From contig JBITNC010000002.1 of assembly GCA_050084985.1 (NCBI GenBank), forward strand, positions 13,516,001 through 13,580,000: a stretch of DNA of 64,000 nt, given 5' to 3'. Every line of letters begins with the position of its first letter. Within the stretch, counting starts at the first letter, position 1. Positions 33,390 through 43,859 of the stretch are shown piece by piece. The stretch is from Nageia nagi (lineage: Eukaryota > Pinophyta). The notes beneath the pieces were generated by a model that worked only from the letters and a program-made list of their open reading frames with translations, searched no databases and was not told the origin of the DNA. A program made the position numbers and the translations under genes.

Positions 33390-34830
33390 ACATGTTATCT
33401 TATTTAATAATGATTTTAAATTCAAACTCTTAGAATTGTAAAAGCCAATGATAAATCCTTCCTTGGATGATAGGTTTATTCAAGAGGTATAGTAATAGTT
33501 CATGGTCATTTAAGAAGGAAATCATCATCACTAAAAGATGGTATCTAAATTTTTGAAAGGGATATACCAGAATAAGGACTTCTTATTATATTACAACATA
33601 ATTCCTTTCTATTGTTGCTAGTATTCTACTAGTGAAATATACTAAATAATGAATGTTTCCTTCCCCAAGTTGAGAAAGTATGACCCTTATTGTTATTCCA
33701 ATAACATCAACATGGATATGGAATTGCTTTTTCTAATAATGGAAAATTAGAATTAGTGCTATATAGATAGTTTTTATATAAGTAATTCAAAGTTGGCTTA
33801 GCATTGTGATGATCAATAGTACTAATGATTTTTCTTTTTCAAGTCATCTATAGGTGAAACTAGCATCACATAATATCTAATAAATTTCTAGTAGTATCTT
33901 GTTGCTCCTAAGAATATCCTAATTTATTTTACTATTTTCAATAGTGTTATATTGATTAAAGTTGATATTCTCATAGTATATACCATTAGTCCTTCTTTGT
34001 AGATTATATGTTTAAGTAGGATGTCATGTGATATGGTGAATATGCACTTATTTAGGTTGAGGGAGTTTTGTAACCATCCATAGAGTTTAAACATGATTCT
34101 AAGGGCTTGAGTGTGATATTTTACCATTTCAAATACTATTTAGTCATCCAAGTACACTTATAGGAATTCATGGATGAACTCTTTAAGGGAATGCATCATG
34201 ATCATAGAGAATAATACAAGGGCATTCTTTAACCCAAAAGGCATTAGATTGTATATGTATCACCCCCATTTGGTAGTGAAGCTATTATTTGGATGATCCT
34301 TTTATACTATTTTCACTTTATGGTACCAAAAGAAACCATATGTGAAGGAATATATTTCTTGACCAACAATATTTTCTAGAATTTATTTGGTAAAATGTAT
34401 AGGAAAGGCATCATGTTTACAAGCCTTTTTTTATTCATGGAAGTCAAAACATATATGGATGTCTCCTAATTTCTTATATTGAACAACATTCAAGATAATC
34501 CATTCAATATTTTCAATTAATGATATTATTTCTACATATTGCATTTTATGGATAGCCTCTTTAATTTTTAGTTCTATTTTTTTTTTTTTTATTTAGTTGG
34601 TAAGATATCTAATTTCATGGTTTATAATCTAGTTCTGAATGGATATACATGAAACCAAGTTTCTCCTTCATGCCTTTTTATTTGGTATAGTCTTTTGGGA
34701 ATAAATCCTAAAATTCAACCAAGATCTCAATAATTTTATTAATTACTTCCTTGTTCCAATAGTCACCAATGATTACCATCCTTGTTTGGTTTTTGTATCA
34801 ATATTTATTTTCTTTTTATAGTTTGTTTCA
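33390..34830 (-). pseudogene. Reverse transcriptase and RNase H of element D
   Basis: The minus strand shows a pre-RT segment with I-G-D-Y-W-N-K-E-V-I-N-K-I-I and L-F-P-K-D-Y-T (34770-34680), then G-D-I-H-I-C-F-D-F-H-E (34460), L-M-P-F-G-L-K-N-A (34240), H-E-F-L-x-V-Y-L-D-D, which is the catalytic box (34150), and S-L-N-L-N-K-C-I-F-T-I-S (34060). RNase H pieces follow, ending L-L-N-K-P-I-I-Q-G-R-I-Y-H-W-L-L-Q-F (33480) and E-F-E-F-K-I-I-I-K at about 33395, where homology stops at the copia junction. Stops are frequent. Confidence 0.8.
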
Positions 34831-36149
34831 TCATAGATATTATCTATTTATTTCATGATCATATTTCTTTCCCCCTCCTATACCTCATATTTTAGATTTT
34901 TTAATGTTTCTTTGAGTTAATCTAAATTACATTCTTTCTTTTTAATATTTGCTAGAGTGTACATTCTAGTGCTTGGTGATTTGAATATAGCAAGTTTAGT
35001 TTGAAAGTTGAGGCATATATTGAATTCTATCTAAGCTTCATTTGGATGCAACAAAAGGAATTATTTAAATATTAAGAGTCCTCTATATATGTTCTTATTA
35101 GTATCTCATTAGCCTATAAATGGAGAAGTTTTTAATGAATTGATATTTTAAATATGTCCAATTGATAGTTCCTTGTCTTAATTCCTTATGAACAAACCAT
35201 ATCCTTGGGATTTATCCTAAAGTATAATAGAGAAGTTATATTTATTTAGTGGGTTCCATTATTCATTATTGATTCCATTTGTCATGACATATCCTTAGAT
35301 GGTTTGAAGTGCTCTAGTTGCCAACATATAGGGTGCATGTGATGTTATGGGATTATAATGTAATGAATATTATAGTTGTATGTGGCTTTTATTTTTATCT
35401 AATGAATAAAGAACCTTATGTTATGTGTTCCATCATCTTGTTTTAATCCCTTGTAGTTTTCCTACAATGCTTCAATCTAGATGGTCTCTTCTAGAAAATA
35501 TTATTCTATTTTTGAAATGTAATCATATGATATTTATTTTATATTATCAAAGTTAGGGTAAATAGGTAATTATTGGAAATATCATTTTTTAGATATTATA
35601 AACACCCTTATAGTAATTACTACTTTGTAATACCTTCTATTTATAACTTCATGTGCACATTTGTTCCATAGGAGTGCGGTGGTTTTGGAATCTTCTTAAA
35701 AATTGCTACTATGGAAGATAATTTAGGCTGATGTAATGGGGTTTATATAATCTTGAAATGCATTGGATTATTTTTAATAGATCAAAAAATGGCATTGGAG
35801 GTGGGTAATTTAAGATAATTTGTCAACAATGATTTATAACCACCCCAATTTTTATTTTAACCAACAATTTTTAGGGGCCAGTTTATAACCACCCTCAAAC
35901 AAATTAATGAGATGACAAAAACCTTCCCCTTGGTGAAAAAAAAAAAAAAATTCATGCATGAGGATCTTAGGAGCACTTGGAATATTCTCATCATTTTGAG
36001 TTTTTCAATCTAAGGGGGTTGAAGGAACATAGGGGTATTTAGGATTATGATAGGAGAGAAGATGAGACAAGAGAGGAGATGAGAAGAGATGAGGGGGGAC
36101 ATGGGAAGATGAGGTAGTAGCAAGTATTTAAATCCATGACCTTATATTT
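34831..36149. other. Presumed 5' part of element D and spacer, no gene recognised
   Basis: Nothing readable as gag or protease remains. Features are an A run at 35937-35950 and a purine-rich tract (GA, GGA, GAAGAG words) at about 36050-36120. A short phrase, TTTATAACCACCC, occurs twice at about 35832 and 35883. Confidence 0.4.
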
Positions 36150-36620
36150 TTAATCTATGATCTGTATTCTTCTTCATTCTAAATTTCTATGCTTTGTATT
36201 TTTCTACATTCTTTTAAAAAAATCGTAAATCTTGTAATTGTTATAGACTGTAAAACTTTGTTTTTTTCATACATCTTGTAAAACATCTTGGGTCTTGTGT
36301 TACTCTTATATATATTTTATATGTCTATGGGCCTTTAATTTTTTAAAAATCCATTTTGTGCATTGCATAATAATTATATACTCTTAAACTTTATTTATGT
36401 CATGCATCTTATCAAATAAATGCTAGGTTTTATGTTATTCCTCCATATTTTTCATGTGTATATGGGCCTTTAATTTTTAGAAAACCTTATTTTTATATTA
36501 TTCAATCATTGCATACTATGAAACTATGTTTGTGTTATACATATTGTTAAACAAATCATGGGTCTTGTGTATTAGGACACTCATAAATGCAATACTATTT
36601 ATAAGCATCAAGTGATCATA
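36150..36620 (-). pseudogene. Degenerate PPR-like repeat units, left of element B
   Basis: Three diverged units of about 130 bp share words with the PPR array at 43860-45140, such as CATCTTGTAAAACA, GTCTTGTGT and ATTTTGTGCATTGCAT. They look like shortened, eroded copies of the same repeat. No reading frame survives. The call rests only on similarity to the right-hand array. Confidence 0.4.
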
Positions 36621-36624
36621 TGCA

Positions 36625-36857
36625 TATACCTAATTTAGAATTTATGGGTATTTTGATAGTGAAGTTCAAATCTTCCTCAAGATAGCTTACATGCACCATT
36701 ACATTTGATTTACAAGTACCATGTAGAAAATTCCACATAACCAATTTAGGGTTTATGGGTATTTTAGCATTGAATTCAAAGATTACTTAAGATAGCCTAA
36801 ATGAACCAAAATATTTGATTTACAAGTACCAAGTACATACATCCAATTCAAGGTTTC
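36625..36857. repeat. About 105-bp tandem repeat interrupted by element B
   Basis: Two full units start at about 36632 and 36743 (words AATTTAGGGTTTATGGGTAT and TTGATTTACAAGTACCA). A third starts at 36845 and is cut by element B at 36857. It continues on the far side at 43737 with TAGGTATTTTGGTAGTGAAG and runs to about 43850. Joining the flanks across one copy of the GTTTC duplication restores the repeat. Confidence 0.8.
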
Positions 36858-37993
36858 TGATCCATAAAATATAAGATTAAAATTTCAATTTAACCTTTTC
36901 TTAGGATCAATTCACACTTAAAATAATTAAGTGCTTGTAAAGGAAAATCAGGAACAAATTTGTAAACACAAAGAAGAGAAAAACATTCACCATAGAAAGA
37001 GGAAAGCAAAATTATCCTGGTTCACCTAGTGTGGGCTACATCCAACTCAAAATATCTCTACTATCAGTGGGTGGAAATCACTTTACAAGGCCTACATGGT
37101 CCTTCAAAACCTCCTCTCACATTCACAACACACTCATAGCTCTAAAAATCACAACAAGAACTGAAAACAACTTTCCTGAAATCCTCCTCTCACATCATGT
37201 CCAATTTGCTCCCCTTTTATACAATTTTGGGGACTAAAATTGGAGAGTATTACAACTAGTAAATTCCATACAAAACCTATTTTCAGATACCCATTAACCT
37301 CCTTGGTCTTCTTGTCAAATTTGGGCTCAAAATGGTTGTAAAAATCTCCCCAAAATGAACTCTAAAATCAAAATAATACACTCACTGGATTATTTCAGGC
37401 TGACAAAATTAACTCAGCCTAATAATAGGACATTAGGTGAATTAAAAATACCATAAACCTTTGAAGACACCAAAAATACATTAAAAAACATAAAATTAGG
37501 TGGGTGCATTGTGGTGATGACATGTGGCACGCTTAGAGGAAGTCAACCTCCTATTGACTAGCGGCTTGGCTGGTGGTTAGGTGGCTTGGCTGGCAGTTAA
37601 GTAGCTTGGCTAGCAGTCAGATGTGGTTGGAAATCAGATGTGGTTAGCATTCAAACATGGTCACCACATCTCAATTCCCTACAGGCCCCTCCGCCTTATC
37701 ACCTCCATGTGGGACTTGACCCACCTCATCACCTCCACACCGGCCTTGACTCCATGTAGGCTTGGTCACATCCACGTGATCTGTTGGGTCTTGCCAAAAC
37801 ATTTGAATATATATTATTTTTTTTAATCCTTTTTTTTCTCAAAATACTCAAACTAAATTAATACCATATCTTCCACATATGGACTTGGATTCACGATCCA
37901 AAAGAAGCGTTAGAAAGCTGAAGACAAGGTGATCATAATGAACACATAGAAATGGAGATTACTAAATATTGAAGGGATCCAAATCTTGGATCA
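36858..37993 (-). repeat. 3' LTR of element B
   Basis: 1,136 bp, ending AAATCTTGGATCA, closely similar to 42624-43731 with small indels. A TATAAAAG box is on the minus strand at 37214-37221. Confidence 0.93.
37560..37660. repeat. 20-bp minisatellite in the left LTR of element B
   Basis: The word GCTTGGC occurs at 37564, 37584 and 37604, an exact 20-bp period with unit GGCTTGGCTGGTGGTTAGGT. Two shorter units with AGATGTGGTT follow. The same array is at 43323-43420 in the other LTR. Confidence 0.8.
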
Positions 37994-38006
37994 TTACTCC
38001 CCACTA
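37994..38006 (-). promoter_or_regulatory. Polypurine tract of element B
   Basis: TAGTGGGGAGTAA on the minus strand immediately precedes the 3' LTR. Confidence 0.75.
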
Positions 38007-38033
38007 AGAGAGAGCTTTTGTCCCCAAAAGCAT

Positions 38034-39617
38034 TTAGGATGATGAAATGAGGTGAGGGTAGAGCTCCCTCACCCGATCAACTGCATACCACTTGGCCTTA
38101 TGTGGATGTTGGCCCTTCACTCCAATATGCCACACCTCATGTATGCCATTACAAGATGATCATTTCTTCTTTTCCAATACTACATCCTCAACCAACAAAT
38201 TCATATGCTCATGGGCTAAATCCTCAACTGATGGTAACATAACATCTATATCTTCTGCAACTAAGGCTAATTCATACAACTTCAAGTTCTCAACATTAAT
38301 AATAGAATACATTTGCATATAGGGTGGTAAGTCTAACCAAAATGCATTGTCTCCAACTTGACCAATAATGGTAAATGGACCATACCTTATTGGTTTCAAC
38401 TTCTTTCCCTTACCATGTTGTCTCTCCTTGCTGAGATGAAGCCATACTTGATCCCCAACCTAAAATTTATGATCCACCTGATGATGATCATGCCTCTCCT
38501 TACACTTGGCTTGACTCTTCTCCAACTATTCTTTTACCTTCTGATGAATCAATCCAATCCTCTTAATAAAATTCTTTGCCCACTCCTCCTCATTATGAAG
38601 AACTATATCTCCATCACTTATTGAAGCAAAAGCCATATCGAAAGGTGATTTTGGCAAATAACCAAAACAAGTCTCAAAAGGTGTTTTGTTAGTAGAAGAA
38701 TGTAAAGCCTGATTATATGCATGTTGTATATAATTCAAATGCTCATCCCAAGTTTTAGGATGCTTACCACAATAACCTCGTAATAGGTGTACCACTATCC
38801 TATTTACCACCTCTATTTGACCATCTATCTGTGGATGAAATGTTGTACTCCTCTTTAGCTTAGTGTCCATCCTTTCCCACAAAGAAGTCCAAAATTTTCC
38901 AAGAAACCTAGAATCCCTGTCAAAAATGATAGAAGTAGGAAGACCAAAATGTACCCACACATAAGTAAAGAAAATATTAGCTACCTCTTGACCTATCATA
39001 GTCTTTTTACATGGGATTAGAATACACATCTTACTGAATCTATCCACAACCATATAAAAATAATCATGACCTCTCTTAGACATAGGTAAACCTCCAACAA
39101 AATCCATAGAAATACTCTCCCATGGTCGTGTAGGAATGGAAAATGGCATATAAAGACCAAATTTCCTATTATTGGGTTTGCTTACACTGCATAACATACA
39201 ACCTCTGATATATTTGGATACATTTTCTTGTATTTTAGGCTAGTAACAATACCTTTGTAGATTAGCAAGAGTTTTCCCAACACCAAAGTGCCCCAAAATA
39301 TGAGAAGTATGAGCTTCCCTATTCAAATCATTCCTCTCACCATTAGGAATACAAAGTTTGCCCAAATGACAAAGTAATCCATCATGCAAATGAAAGTCAT
39401 AATTTCCAACCTCATTACCAAGACTCAATGTATGATAGACATTTTGGAAATTAGGATCAACCACATATTGTTCTTTATACCCATCATGCATTAAAGAACT
39501 ATTTTGTAGAATCACAACACTAGCAACTATTGGAGGCCTAGACAACATATCAACAATTTTATTTTGAGTACCCTTCTTGAACTTAATCACCAAATGAAAT
39601 TGTTGCAAAAATCCCAT
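38034..39617 (-). pseudogene. Integrase and divergent chromodomain-like tail of element B
   Basis: The minus-strand frame gives the zinc domain (H-T-S-H-I-L-G-H-F-G-V, C-M-L-C near 39190), then S-M-D-F-V-G-G-L-P, I-F-D-R-D-S-R-F and D-G-Q-I-E-V-V-N-R, which hold the full D, D, E catalytic set. Next is a C-terminal domain with I-R-Y-G-P-F-T-I-I and D-L-P-P-Y-M-Q. The tail after 38160, past one TGA in an expected CGA codon, reads W-H-I-G-V-K-G-Q-H-P-H-K-A-K-W-Y and R-E-L-Y-P-H-L. Its spacing resembles the V-K-W-K-G-x-P-x-x-x-x-T-W core of a chromodomain with altered aromatics; that assignment is inference. The stop is at 38034-38036. Confidence 0.85.
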
Positions 39618-40877
39618 CCAACGAAAGTGCCTAGATTATTGCAATTTAGATTGTGACTAAAGATATTGCAAGGGTTGATGGTCTATATGAATTATTGTCT
39701 CTTTACCTACCAAATAGTGCTTCCATTTCTTAACACTTTGAACTAATGCATACAACTCTTTGTAATAGGTGGGATAGTTTCTTATTGCACTGGTAAACAT
39801 TTTTGAGTGATAGCAAACCGAATGTTTTTCCTGCAATAAAATTGCACCCATAGCATAGTCACTTGCATCAATTTCAATTTCAAAAGTTTTTTGAAGATTA
39901 GGCAAAGCAAGTATTAGAGCATTACTGATTTTACTTTTAAGCAAGTCAAAAGCATGTTGTTCTTTCCCTCCCCACTAAAATCCATGACTCTTTTTTGTAA
40001 TAGCATGAAGTGGAGAAGCCATGTAAGAAAAGTTAGCAATAAACTTGTGTAAATATTGTACTACCCCAAGAAAACTCCTAGTCTCTGTCACATTAGTGGG
40101 AGTAGGCCATTTCAACACAACCTCAATTTTTGTAGGATCTATCCTCAATTGACCTTCACCTACAATGTGGCCAAGATAGATTAAACTCTTCCTGACAAAC
40201 TCACACTTAGACATTTTCAAATAGAGTTTTGCTTCCCTTAAAACTTCAAACACTTTACGAATATGTATCACATGATCTTTCCAATTATCACTATAAATGA
40301 GAATATCATCAAGATACACAATAACAAAATTATCAATGAAAGGCCTTAAAACCTCATTCATTACATGCATGAAAGTAGCAGGAGCATTGCATAATCCAAA
40401 CGGTAAAACCAACCATTCAAACAATCCTTGCCTAGTTTTAAAAGCAGTTTTCCACACATCGTCTTCTTTAACTCGTATTTGATGATAACCACTTCTTAGA
40501 TCCAATTTTGTGAAAAGCCTAGATTTTTGGAATTGATCCATTAAATCATCAATACGTGGCAAAGGATATCAATTTTTAACTGTGATCTTATTTAGTGTCC
40601 TGTAATCAACACACATATGCCAAGTTCCAACTTTCTTTGGAATTATAACAATAGGATATCCACATGGTGATGTGCTAGGTCTAATGACTCCTTGATATAA
40701 CAATTCCTTGACTTGTTTCTTAATTTCTTCAATTTCCAAAGCAAAATTTCTATATAAGCCAATATTAGGAAGTGCAACATCAGGATGTAATTGAATCTCA
40801 TGTTGTATATCTCTTTTTGGTGGAAGTTCTTTAAGTACTTGAAATAAATCTTCAAATTCAGAAATTACCTCTTTTAC
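39618..40877 (-). pseudogene. Reverse transcriptase and RNase H of element B
   Basis: Motifs in one frame are S-P-C-G-Y-P-I-V-I-I-P-K-K, M-C-V-D-Y-R-T-L-N-K-I-T-V, L-D-L-R-S-G-Y-H-Q-I-R-V, L-P-F-G-L-C-N-A-P-A-T-F and the catalytic box V-Y-L-D-D-I-L-I-Y-S (about 40300). RNase H has I-D-A-S-D-Y-A-M-G-A-I-L, Y-Y-K-E-L-Y-A-L-V and I-D-H-Q-P-L-Q-Y-L, ending at D-M-L-S-R-P-P in the next segment. Stops replace Gln or Arg codons near 40567, 39972, 39654 and 39629. All catalytic Asp residues of the reverse transcriptase are kept. Confidence 0.92.
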
Positions 40878-41544
40878 TTATTCTTTGTATTGTGGTTCAC
40901 AATCTTCAAGTGCTTTGATGATTTCCACTTCATCTTGAGATTTCACCATTGCAAGTATAAACATTTGTCCTGTATGGATTAGTCTCTTTGCTTGTCTTGC
41001 AGTAATCAAAGAAATATCCTTTTTCTTATTTTGATGAGCACTAACCATGTATTCAATTCCATCTTTAATGAGTCTATATTTGTTTTCCTTTCTATAAAAT
41101 AAAGCATCTCTTTCCCATAGATAAGGACTACTAAGCACAATATGACAAATATCTAAAGGAACAACATTAAGTAAAACTTCATCAATGTACTCCCTCTTAA
41201 TCCCAAATTGCAACTTGCATTGTTGTGTTACCTTTAACTTTGAATTTTTATTAACCCATCCCAATGGATATGGGTTTGGATGAGGTTGAGTAGTGAGTGC
41301 AAGTGATTTGACATACTTTTCTACAATTAAGTTAGCTTGAGATCTAGAATCAAATAATGTATCAATCCTATTCTTCTTAACTTGCACCTTGATGTGAAAA
41401 AGTTCAATTTTCTTCTTTTCCTCATCTTCATTAGGTGTATTATGCAAAACCATACATGCCATCTTATCATCTACATCTGAACCATCTTCAATTCCCTTAG
41501 TAATAGTATTTGTTTGCTTCTTTTGACCTTTAGGTTTAGAGCGT
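40878..41544 (-). pseudogene. Protease of element B
   Basis: The frame from 41462 contains T-L-F-D-S-R-S-Q-A-N-L-I at about 41360, the aspartic protease site with D-S-G changed to D-S-R (GGA-to-AGA type change). It is followed by V-V-P-L-D-I-C-H-I-V-L-S-S-P-Y-L-W, the usual L-G-x-P-W-L-type motif. It would cut the gag-pol polyprotein. Confidence 0.85.
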
Positions 41545-42500
41545 AATTTAGGATGTAATTTTCAACATTTAGCCTCTAAATGACCTTCTTTTTGATAATG
41601 TGTACATACATCTTTAGACTTCTCTTTTTGTGTAGTAGATGTAGTTTTCTTTTTCCCCTTTCCTTTGTTCTTTTCAAAATCATTATTACTATTGGTATTG
41701 GAAGCATTTTTCTTTTTCCCATCCTTAATGAATTTTCCCCTTTCTTCTAAGTGAGTGGCTTGTACACAAACTTTATCCAAATCATTTGGATCAAACATCA
41801 ATATTGTATGCCTTAAATAATTATGCAAACCACCAATATACTTAAGAAGAGTATCTTGGGAATCAAGAAGAATACCTAGCATTGCAACTTTTCTTCGAAA
41901 TTTTGTAGTGTACTCTTGCACACTTTGCCCTTTGCCTTGATAGAAAGTTTGCCATTCCATGACTACCTTTTTTCAATAACCTAAAGGATAAAACTGATCT
42001 CTAAACAATTGTACAAAATGGGTCCAAGAAGCAATACAAGCTTGAATTGATTCATTCTTACTTTGCAAATAACTTTCCCACCAAACAAGTGCATTACCAC
42101 TCATTTTAAGAGTTGCTAATTGGATTTTATCCTCATCTCTTACAATTCTTTGAATTCTACAATATACCTCAATTTGTTTAATCCAATGGTCTAACTTCTC
42201 AGCATTCACTTCTCCAATAAAAGTAGGCAAATCAAATTTAACTTCCAATTTCAAAGGAGAGCTTTGGAAAACACTATGTGTAACATCATTGTCAATTTTA
42301 TTACCTTCACTAGTTTTACCTTCATTTTTCTTGTAATGTTGTTCTTGAAAGTGTTGGAATTGTAGAGACATCTTCTGGAACATTATGGAGAGATCAACAA
42401 TTTGCTTTTCCACATTATACCCTCCTTCATTGGCCATGGCTCCAAGCTCTCTTTGCTTCTTTAGCCAAAATCTAGAACCAATTTCTAGATCCTCCTCCAC
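41545..42500 (-). pseudogene. gag of element B
   Basis: The likely start is the ATG at 42500. The capsid part has K-F-D-L-P-T-F-I-G-E-V-N-A-E-K-L-D-H-W and A-L-V-W-W-E-S-Y-L, then (after a TGA at about 41970) M-E-W-Q-T-F-Y-Q-G-K-G-Q-S-V-Q-E-Y. A Lys-rich stretch precedes the zinc knuckle C-T-H-Y-Q-K-E-G-H-L-E-A-K-C at about 41562-41603, in which the second Cys is Tyr. A TGA follows where Trp is expected. These are G-to-A changes. Confidence 0.88.
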
Positions 42501-42607
42501 AAATTATCCTTCTCCTTTCTTACTTTGTGACCTGGTATACATGCAAGAACACTTTCCAAACACCAACAACAATCTCAAAACTATAGGTTATCCCAATGAT
42601 TTCAACT

Positions 42608-42619
42608 GCTCTGATACCA
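42608..42619 (-). promoter_or_regulatory. Primer-binding site of element B (initiator tRNA-Met)
   Basis: TGGTATCAGAGC on the minus strand is a perfect match to the standard plant tRNA-iMet complement, four bases inside the 5' LTR. Confidence 0.92.
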
Positions 42620-42623
42620 AACT

Positions 42624-43731
42624 TGATCCATAAACTATAAGATTAAAATTTCAATTTAACCTTTTATTAGGATCAATTCACACTTAAAATAATTAAGTGC
42701 TTGTAAAGGAAAATCAGGAACAAATTTGTAAACATAGAGAAAAGAAAAACATTCACCATAGAAAGAGACAAGCAAAATTATCCTGGTTCACCCAATGTGG
42801 GCTACATCCAGCTCAAAAGCTCTCTACTATTAGTGGGTGTAAATCACTTTACAAGGCATCCATGGTCCTTCAAAACCTCCTCTCACATTCACAACACACT
42901 CACAGCTCTGAAAATCATAACAAGAACTGAAAATAACTTTCCTGAAATCCTCCTCTCACATCATGTCCAATTTGCTCCCCTTTTATACAATTTTGGGGAC
43001 TAAAATTGGAGAGTATTACAACTAGGAAATTCCATACAAAACCTATTTTTAGATACCCATTAACCTGCTTGATCTTCTTATCAAATTTGGGCTCAAATGG
43101 TTGTAAAAATCTCCCCAAAATGAACTCTAAAATCAAAATAATACGCTCATTGGATTGTTTTAGGCTGATAGAATTAACTCAACCTAATAATAGGACCTTA
43201 AGTGAATTAAAAATCATTATAAACCTTTGAAAACACCAAAAATACATTAAAAAAACCTAAAATCAAGCAAGTGCACTATGGTGATGACATGTGGCATGCT
43301 TAGAGGAAGTCAACCTCCTGTTGACTGGTGGCTTGGCTGGTGGTTAGGCAACTTGGCTGGCGGTCAGGCGGCTTGGCTAGCGGTCAGATGCAGTTGGTGG
43401 TCAGATGTGATTGGTGATAAAATGTGGTCATTGCATCTCAATTCCCTATAGGCCCCTCTACCTCATCACCTCCACACTGGCCTTGACTCCACGTAGGCCT
43501 AGTCACATCCATGCAGTCTGGTGGGTCCATCCAGAACATTTGAATATATATTATTTTTTTTAATCCTTTTTTTTTCTCAAAATACTCAAATTGAATTAAT
43601 ACTATATCCTCCACATATGGACTCGGATTCATGATTCGAAAGAAGCATTGGAAAGTTGAAGACAAGGTGATCACAATGAACACATAGAAATGGAGATTAC
43701 TAAATGTTAAAGGGATCCAAATCTTGGATCA
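42624..43731 (-). repeat. 5' LTR of element B
   Basis: 1,108 bp, partner of 36858-37993. A TATAAAAG box at 42980-42987 on the minus strand would drive transcription toward gag. Confidence 0.93.
43323..43420. repeat. 20-bp minisatellite in the right LTR of element B
   Basis: At least three GGCTTGGCTGG-type units spaced about 20 bp, then AGATG-ended shorter units, matching the array in the left LTR but with more point changes. Confidence 0.8.
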
Positions 43732-43859
43732 GTTTCTAGGTATTTTGGTAGTGAAGTTCAAAGCTACCTCAATATAACATGCATAAACCATAACATTCAA
43801 TTTACAAGCACCAAGTACACATATCCGCACACCCAATTTATTGCATTTCATGAAGCTAT

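Larger units (their letters stand above)
27960..34830 (-). mobile_element. Element D: Ty3/gypsy pol remnant split by a copia block
   Basis: Reverse transcriptase and RNase H lie at 34830-33390 and integrase at 29090-27960, both on the minus strand and in the right order for one element. A plus-strand copia coding block sits between them. No LTRs, primer-binding site or gag could be identified. The motif wording fits the chromodomain-less plant gypsy branch. It is heavily decayed. Confidence 0.7.
36858..43731 (-). mobile_element. Element B: full-length Ty3/gypsy retrotransposon, 6,874 bp, perfect target duplication
   Basis: LTRs at 36858-37993 (1,136 bp) and 42624-43731 (1,108 bp) begin TGATCCATAAA and end CTTGGATCA. 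The flanks are GTTTC at 36853-36857 and again at 43732-43736, a perfect duplication. The minus strand has a perfect tRNA-Met primer-binding site, a single gag-pol frame from 42500 to 38034 (1,488 codons plus stop; length divisible by three) and a polypurine tract. About ten in-frame stops but no frameshift were found. It lies within a PPR-like repeat region. Domain order and the chromodomain-like tail place it with chromoviruses. Confidence 0.95.

Noticed and set aside
33390-34830. Reverse transcriptase of element D as an endogenous pararetrovirus
   Set aside because: An integrase with GPF/Y domain and matching orientation lies on the other side of the copia block, which fits gypsy and not a caulimovirus.
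36050-36120. Purine-rich tract as the polypurine tract of element D
   Set aside because: Element D is on the minus strand, so its polypurine tract should be near its 3' end on the left, not here, and no LTR adjoins it.
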